DNA of 17,376 nucleotides from Conexibacter sp. (GTDB lineage Bacteria > Actinomycetota > Thermoleophilia > Solirubrobacterales > Solirubrobacteraceae). Below, piece after piece: positions 14,252-17,376 of the stretch. Each line of letters opens with the position of its first letter. Position 1 is the stretch's first letter. The position numbers and the translations under genes are program-made. The stretch lies in assembly GCA_025964215.1 (NCBI GenBank), contig JAOPZG010000506.1, positions 1-17,376 of the forward strand, written 5' to 3'. The notes below the pieces were generated by a model. The model searched no databases and was not told the origin of the DNA. It was given only the letters and a program-made list of their open reading frames with translations.

Positions 14252-15397
14252 CTAGTCGACGTGCCAGGCGCTGAGGAAGGCGGCGGGCGAACCCGGCGCC
14301 GACGGCGCGACGGTGGTCTGCGTGACGTTGTCCTTGGTGAGGATCTGCGCCCAGCCGGCCGGGTCGCGCAGGTCGCCGAGCTCGACGCCCATCGCGAGCC
14401 GCGCCATCTGATCCACCGCGCGGTAGCCGCCGGAGGTGTTCTCCTCGGCCACGGCCGCCCAGGTGCTCCCGTTCTTGATGTCGGCCAGGTTGGCGGCCTG
14501 CGGGGCGCGGCTGATGATCTTGACCTTGTCGCTCAGCCCGGCGACCTTGAGCGCCTGCGGAACGCCGACGGTGAAGTCGGCGACCGAGAAGGCCAGGTAC
14601 TTGACCTTGGGGTGCGACTGCACGTAGCTGACGACCTGACCGGGGATCGACTTGCCGATGTTGGCCAGCGCGACCTTCATCACGTCGGCGTGGCCGCCCG
14701 CGTCGCCGACGGTCTTGGCGAACGCCGCCTCGGCGGGCTTGAAGACCGTGACCGAGGGATCGGTGATCCACACGGTGTCGGGTCCCCGGCCTGCGTCGGC
14801 GACGACCGTCGAGCCCATCAGCCGCCCGTCCTGCGCGAACTGCGGCACGCCGGCCACCGCGGCCTTCAGCGGACCCTCGCTCGTCGGCCGGTCACCGGAG
14901 GGACCCAGCTCGACCAGCGGGATGTTGCGCTTGGCGACGACGGCGAGCTGCTTGGCGATGAAGGAGTCGGGCACGACCGCGCTGGCGGCGATCAGGTCCG
15001 GCGGGTCCTCCAGCAACTGGTTCCACGCCGTCTGATAGCCCTCCGGCGTGTACGGCGCCTGGATCGTCTTGACCTTCCAGCCGAGGATCTTCGCCGCCTC
15101 GGCCACGGGGTCGGACTCCGCGCGGCAGACCGGCAGCGGGCACGTCGTGATCGTCAGGCGCAGGCCGGCCGGCGGCTTCTTGGGCAGCGTGGGCACGCTG
15201 ATCGGCGGCTGCGTGGCATGGAACTTGGCGAAGTCGGCCTTGGCCGCCGCCACCGCGGGCGACGCGGCGTCCGCTCCGGAGCTCGCCGTCGACGTCGTCG
15301 CCGAGGACTTCGAATCACCGCCCCCGCACGCCGACAGCGCGCCGGCGGCGATCAGGGCCGCGGCTGCGGCCGAGGCACCTCGTGTCAAGAACATCAT
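14252..15397 (-). CDS. ABC transporter substrate-binding lipoprotein (Peripla_BP_4 type)
   Basis: 381 residues from ATG 15397. AGGAG at 15411-15407 is nine bases from this ATG but directly abuts an in-frame ATG at 15406, so 15397 is preferred. Lipoprotein signal: TRG, then a hydrophobic Ala-rich stretch, then lipobox LSAC with the lipidated Cys at residue 24. A Ser/Thr/Ala linker follows, then a two-lobe periplasmic-binding fold (LRLTITTCPLPVCRAE, AAKILGWKVKTIQAPYTPEG, PDLIAASAV, VKYLAFSVADF). It presents the ligand to the permease. Two Cys residues five apart (TTCPLPVC) at the first strand are unusual and could form a disulfide. The ribosome binding site overlaps the stop codon of the FAH-family gene, so the two are coupled. 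Confidence 0.9.
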   Translation of the reverse strand: MMFLTRGASAAAAALIAAGALSACGGGDSKSSATTSTASSGADAASPAVAAAKADFAKFHATQPPISVPTLPKKPPAGLRLTITTCPLPVCRAESDPVAEAAKILGWKVKTIQAPYTPEGYQTAWNQLLEDPPDLIAASAVVPDSFIAKQLAVVAKRNIPLVELGPSGDRPTSEGPLKAAVAGVPQFAQDGRLMGSTVVADAGRGPDTVWITDPSVTVFKPAEAAFAKTVGDAGGHADVMKVALANIGKSIPGQVVSYVQSHPKVKYLAFSVADFTVGVPQALKVAGLSDKVKIISRAPQAANLADIKNGSTWAAVAEENTSGGYRAVDQMARLAMGVELGDLRDPAGWAQILTKDNVTQTTVAPSAPGSPAAFLSAWHVD

Positions 15398-15406
15398 GTT
15401 GAACAT

Positions 15407-15411
15407 CTCCT
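15407..15411 (-). promoter_or_regulatory. Ribosome binding site that sets the start of the binding-protein gene
   Basis: AGGAG, sharing two bases with the TAG stop of the FAH-family gene (15412-15410). Spacing is nine bases to ATG 15397 and zero to ATG 15406, which selects the inner start and points to translational coupling. Confidence 0.7.
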
Positions 15412-16447
15412 AGCTCGGTGACCCGTCGTTCAGGGCTGGCGCCCCGCGGTGCTGTGTCTGCGTGCCTGCGTCCTGCGCGCCGGCCACGGGCTCGGCGACG
15501 CAGCGGTTGCGCTGCCGGCCGAGCCCCGTGATCTCGCCCTCCATGAGGTCGCCGGGGCTGAGGAAAGTGCCGTGGTGCGCGCCGTTGCCGGCGGGCGAAC
15601 CGGTGAGGACGAGATCGCCCGGACGCAGCTCGGAGACGGTCGAGAGGTACTCGACCAGCCGGGCCACGTCGAAGAGCATGTCCTCGGTGCTCTCGTCCTG
15701 CATGACGATCCCGTTGACCTGCAACGTGATCTGGAGGTCCATCGGATCCTCGATGTGGATCGCGGGGACGAACAGCGGACCAACCGGAAGGAAGGTCGGA
15801 ACGTTCTTGGCCGCCAACCAATCGAGGCCGCCCGGGACGTCGGCCCGGCGCAGGCGATCGCGGAGCGTCACGTCGTTGGCGATCGTGTAGCCGGCCACGT
15901 ACGCGAGCGCGTCCTCGCGGCGCACACGACGTGCACGACGCCCGATGACGACCGCAAGCTCGAGCTCCCAGTCGGGCTGGACCCCGTCGTAGGGCAGCAC
16001 CACATCGTCCTCGGCGCCGATGACGGCATGGGCGTTGCCCTGGAAGACGAACGGCGCGCCCGTCCGGGATCGCTCAGCGAGCGCGATGCGCGCCTTGCCG
16101 CGCTCCTCGTCGCGCATGCCGTCCGAGCCGTCCTCCCGGCGCTCGGCGGCGGCCATGAGGTCGAGGACGTGGGTCCGGTAGTTGGCGCCCGCCTGGAAGA
16201 TCTGCGCGGTCGGGACGACGGGCGGCAGCGGATGCAGGTCGCCGAGGCTCAGGCCGGCGTCGCCGGAGGCCAGCCGGTTCGCCGCCGCCTGCAGCTCGGG
16301 CAGCGCATCGTCCCAGCGAGCGAGGAGATCGCCCAGCGACACGCCGCCGGCGAGCGGCCACGCGACGTCGCCGACCACGACGGCCACGACGTCGGGCGTT
16401 GTCGGGGTTCGGAACCTCCCCAGGGCAAAGCGACTCTCCTCACGCAT
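15410..16447 (-). CDS. Fumarylacetoacetate hydrolase (FAH) family protein
   Basis: 345 residues from ATG 16447; a frame continues further upstream but would run through the promoter. FAH-fold metal ligands are seen: E161 and E163 (PDWELELAVVIG) and D192 (GYTIANDVTLRD). K214 (LAAKNVPTFLPVGP) matches the family's catalytic lysine. FQAGANYRTHVLDL at 84-97 is the start of the core, and GDLVLTGSPAGNG at 277-289 is the conserved C-terminal loop. Members include fumarylacetoacetase, 2-hydroxypentadienoate hydratase, 4-oxalocrotonate decarboxylase and acylpyruvases. In this operon it most likely handles a ring-opened dienoate or acylpyruvate. The last 25 residues are low-complexity. It is the first gene of the operon. 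Confidence 0.9.
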   Translation of the reverse strand: MREESRFALGRFRTPTTPDVVAVVVGDVAWPLAGGVSLGDLLARWDDALPELQAAANRLASGDAGLSLGDLHPLPPVVPTAQIFQAGANYRTHVLDLMAAAERREDGSDGMRDEERGKARIALAERSRTGAPFVFQGNAHAVIGAEDDVVLPYDGVQPDWELELAVVIGRRARRVRREDALAYVAGYTIANDVTLRDRLRRADVPGGLDWLAAKNVPTFLPVGPLFVPAIHIEDPMDLQITLQVNGIVMQDESTEDMLFDVARLVEYLSTVSELRPGDLVLTGSPAGNGAHHGTFLSPGDLMEGEITGLGRQRNRCVAEPVAGAQDAGTQTQHRGAPALNDGSPS

Positions 16448-16454
16448 CGGCGGC

Positions 16455-16483
16455 AACCTAGATCGATGTTGGCAATTTGTCAA
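16455..16483 (-). promoter_or_regulatory. Promoter of the eleven-gene catabolic operon
   Basis: On the minus strand a perfect -35 TTGACA (16483-16478), a 17-base spacer, and TAGGTT (16460-16455), which fits the actinobacterial TANNNT -10. Start of transcription is expected near 16448, immediately before the ATG at 16447, so the mRNA would be leaderless or nearly so. There is no good ribosome binding site, which agrees. Confidence 0.65.
16469..16483. promoter_or_regulatory. Near-perfect 15-bp palindrome, candidate operator
   Basis: TTGGCAATTTGTCAA: six of seven arm positions are complementary around a central T, the exception being a G opposite T. It covers the -35 box of the operon promoter and lies just upstream of the -10 of the divergent gene, so one bound regulator could control both. 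Size and half-site type would suit a GntR- or IclR-like repressor; the regulator is not in the window. Confidence 0.5.
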
Positions 16484-16488
16484 GTGGA

Positions 16489-16494
16489 TACACT
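16489..16494 (+). promoter_or_regulatory. -10 element of the divergent amidohydrolase gene
   Basis: TACACT fits TANNNT and ends seven bases before C16501, so transcription would start at or next to the ATG at 16502. No clear -35 at proper spacing (a TTGGCA is 14 bases upstream) and no ribosome binding site are seen. Confidence 0.5.
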
Positions 16495-16501
16495 CGGCAA
16501 C

Positions 16502-17376
16502 ATGCGCATCGACGCCCACGCCCACGTGATCCCGGACGCCTACCGCCACGAGCTCGACCGGCGCCAGCTGCTGGACTTCCCGCTGCCGCCGGCGTCTGCC
16601 GAGGGCCTGGCGGCGATGCTCGAGCGCCACGCGATCGACGGCGCGATCGTCTCGCCGTCACCCCCGGGCGTCGCCTTCGGCGACCAGCCGCTCGCCGACC
16701 ACCTCGCCCGCCTGCTCAACGAGAAGCTGTCTGCGGTCCGACGCGACCTGCCGCAGTGCGTCGGCGCGCTGGCGATCCTGCCGCTGCCGGACGTCGAGCG
16801 CGCGCTGACCGAGTTGGCCTATGCCTTGGACGTCCTGAAGCTCGACGGCGTGATGCTGCTGTCCAACGTCCTGGGCACCTACCTCGGCGATCCGGCGCTG
16901 GACCCGCTGATGGCCGAGCTGGACCGGCGTGCGACCCACGTGTTCATCCATCCGCAGCAGCCGCCCTACGCGCCGCCGCTCGGCGAGCATCCGGTGTGGC
17001 TCTACGAGTACCCGTTCGACACCACGCGGGCGGTGGTCAACCTGATCTACTCGGGCACGCTGGAGCGCTACCCGCAGATCACCTTCCAGCTCTCGCACCT
17101 GGGCGGCGCCGCGCCCTACCTGGGCCACCGCATCGCGTCGCTCGCCACGCGCGTTCCCGCCGCGGGCGCCGCGGCCCCGCTCGGCGCGCTCGCCTACCTG
17201 GAGCGGCTGCAGTACGACACCGGCCTGGCCGACAACGCCATCCAGCTGGCCGCGATGCGCCTGGTGGCTCCGGCGCGGCAGATCCTCTTCGGCACCGACT
17301 GGCCCTACGCGCCGCTGCCCGCGGCGGGCGACCCGCAACCCGCGCTCGCGGCGTTCGGCGACGACCGTGCCGCCGT
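16502..17376 (+). CDS. ACMSD-type amidohydrolase (partial, C-terminus beyond window)
   Basis: 291 residues from ATG 16502 to the window edge; the family is usually about 300-340 residues, so little is missing. All expected metal and catalytic residues are seen: H6-x-H8 (RIDAHAHVIPD), H150 (VFIHPQQPP), H199 (QLSHLGGAAPYLG) and D266 (ILFGTDWPYAPL). The start is well fixed because HxH lies right behind it in this family. It belongs with gamma-resorcylate, 5-carboxyvanillate and ACMSD-type decarboxylases, although hydrolases also occur. It is divergent from the catabolic operon and shares its control region, so it likely works in the same pathway. Unlike the paralogue at 9127-10161 it keeps the catalytic Asp. 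Confidence 0.9.
   Translation, partial: MRIDAHAHVIPDAYRHELDRRQLLDFPLPPASAEGLAAMLERHAIDGAIVSPSPPGVAFGDQPLADHLARLLNEKLSAVRRDLPQCVGALAILPLPDVERALTELAYALDVLKLDGVMLLSNVLGTYLGDPALDPLMAELDRRATHVFIHPQQPPYAPPLGEHPVWLYEYPFDTTRAVVNLIYSGTLERYPQITFQLSHLGGAAPYLGHRIASLATRVPAAGAAAPLGALAYLERLQYDTGLADNAIQLAAMRLVAPARQILFGTDWPYAPLPAAGDPQPALAAFGDDRAA

Noticed and set aside
14090..15421. 443-codon plus-strand open frame opposite the substrate-binding protein
   Set aside because: Antisense of a clear lipoprotein and ATPase pair; low-complexity translation without motifs.

Overview
The window is very GC-rich, with strong G/C bias at third codon positions. It looks like a soil actinobacterium: leaderless-looking promoters with TANNNT -10 boxes, GTG starts and actinobacterial-type catabolic genes. 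Thermoleophilia (Solirubrobacterales) is my best guess, but the assignment is weak because no marker gene is present.

Layout. (1) 1-1131: the N-terminal 377 residues of a membrane sensor protein (two TM segments, HAMP, start of a GAF-like region), minus strand, running off the left edge. (2) 1172-1317: a complete tRNA-Ala(CGC) with its own promoter and terminator. (3) 1366-1428: a perfect 18-bp palindrome and three 10-bp direct repeats, then an unrecognised one-TM protein at 1470-2399. (4) 2600-4714: gene debris. It holds a frameshifted, C-terminally cut ECF-type sigma factor, one intact SUKH/SMI1-KNR4 protein, a second SUKH copy that has lost its N-terminus, and the 3' end of an OmpR-type response regulator joined head to head with that broken copy. 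(5) 4715-5117: no recognisable gene, ending in a terminator. (6) 5126-5167: the 3' part of a tRNA-His (anticodon loop to discriminator base), followed by that terminator. This is the classic scar of a tyrosine-integrase attachment site. By its geometry, the inserted DNA would lie to its right.

(7) 5410-16447: eleven genes on the minus strand, packed with overlaps or very short gaps, clearly one operon. In transcription order: FAH-family hydrolase; lipoprotein substrate-binding protein, ATPase and permease of a sugar-type (RbsBAC-like) ABC importer; class A FAD aromatic monooxygenase; ACMSD-type amidohydrolase; two-domain extradiol (catechol 2,3-) dioxygenase; cyclase/KynB-type hydrolase; beta-keto acid cleavage enzyme (BKACE, DUF849); YceI-type lipid-binding protein; NADPH:FMN reductase. 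(8) 16502-17376: a second ACMSD-type amidohydrolase, divergent, cut by the right edge. The 54-bp gap between the divergent genes holds promoters for both directions and a near-perfect 15-bp palindrome. Both start codons fall about where transcription should begin.

Together the genes suggest uptake of an aromatic or phenolic compound, hydroxylation and/or decarboxylation to a catechol, meta ring cleavage, then hydrolysis and thiolytic cleavage of the ring-fission products to acetoacetate and a CoA ester. The usual meta-pathway genes (semialdehyde dehydrogenase or alpha/beta hydrolase, pyruvate aldolase, acetaldehyde dehydrogenase) are absent. The combination with BKACE, a KynB-like hydrolase and YceI does not match a pathway I can name. 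The substrate is unknown, and no regulator gene is visible in the window.
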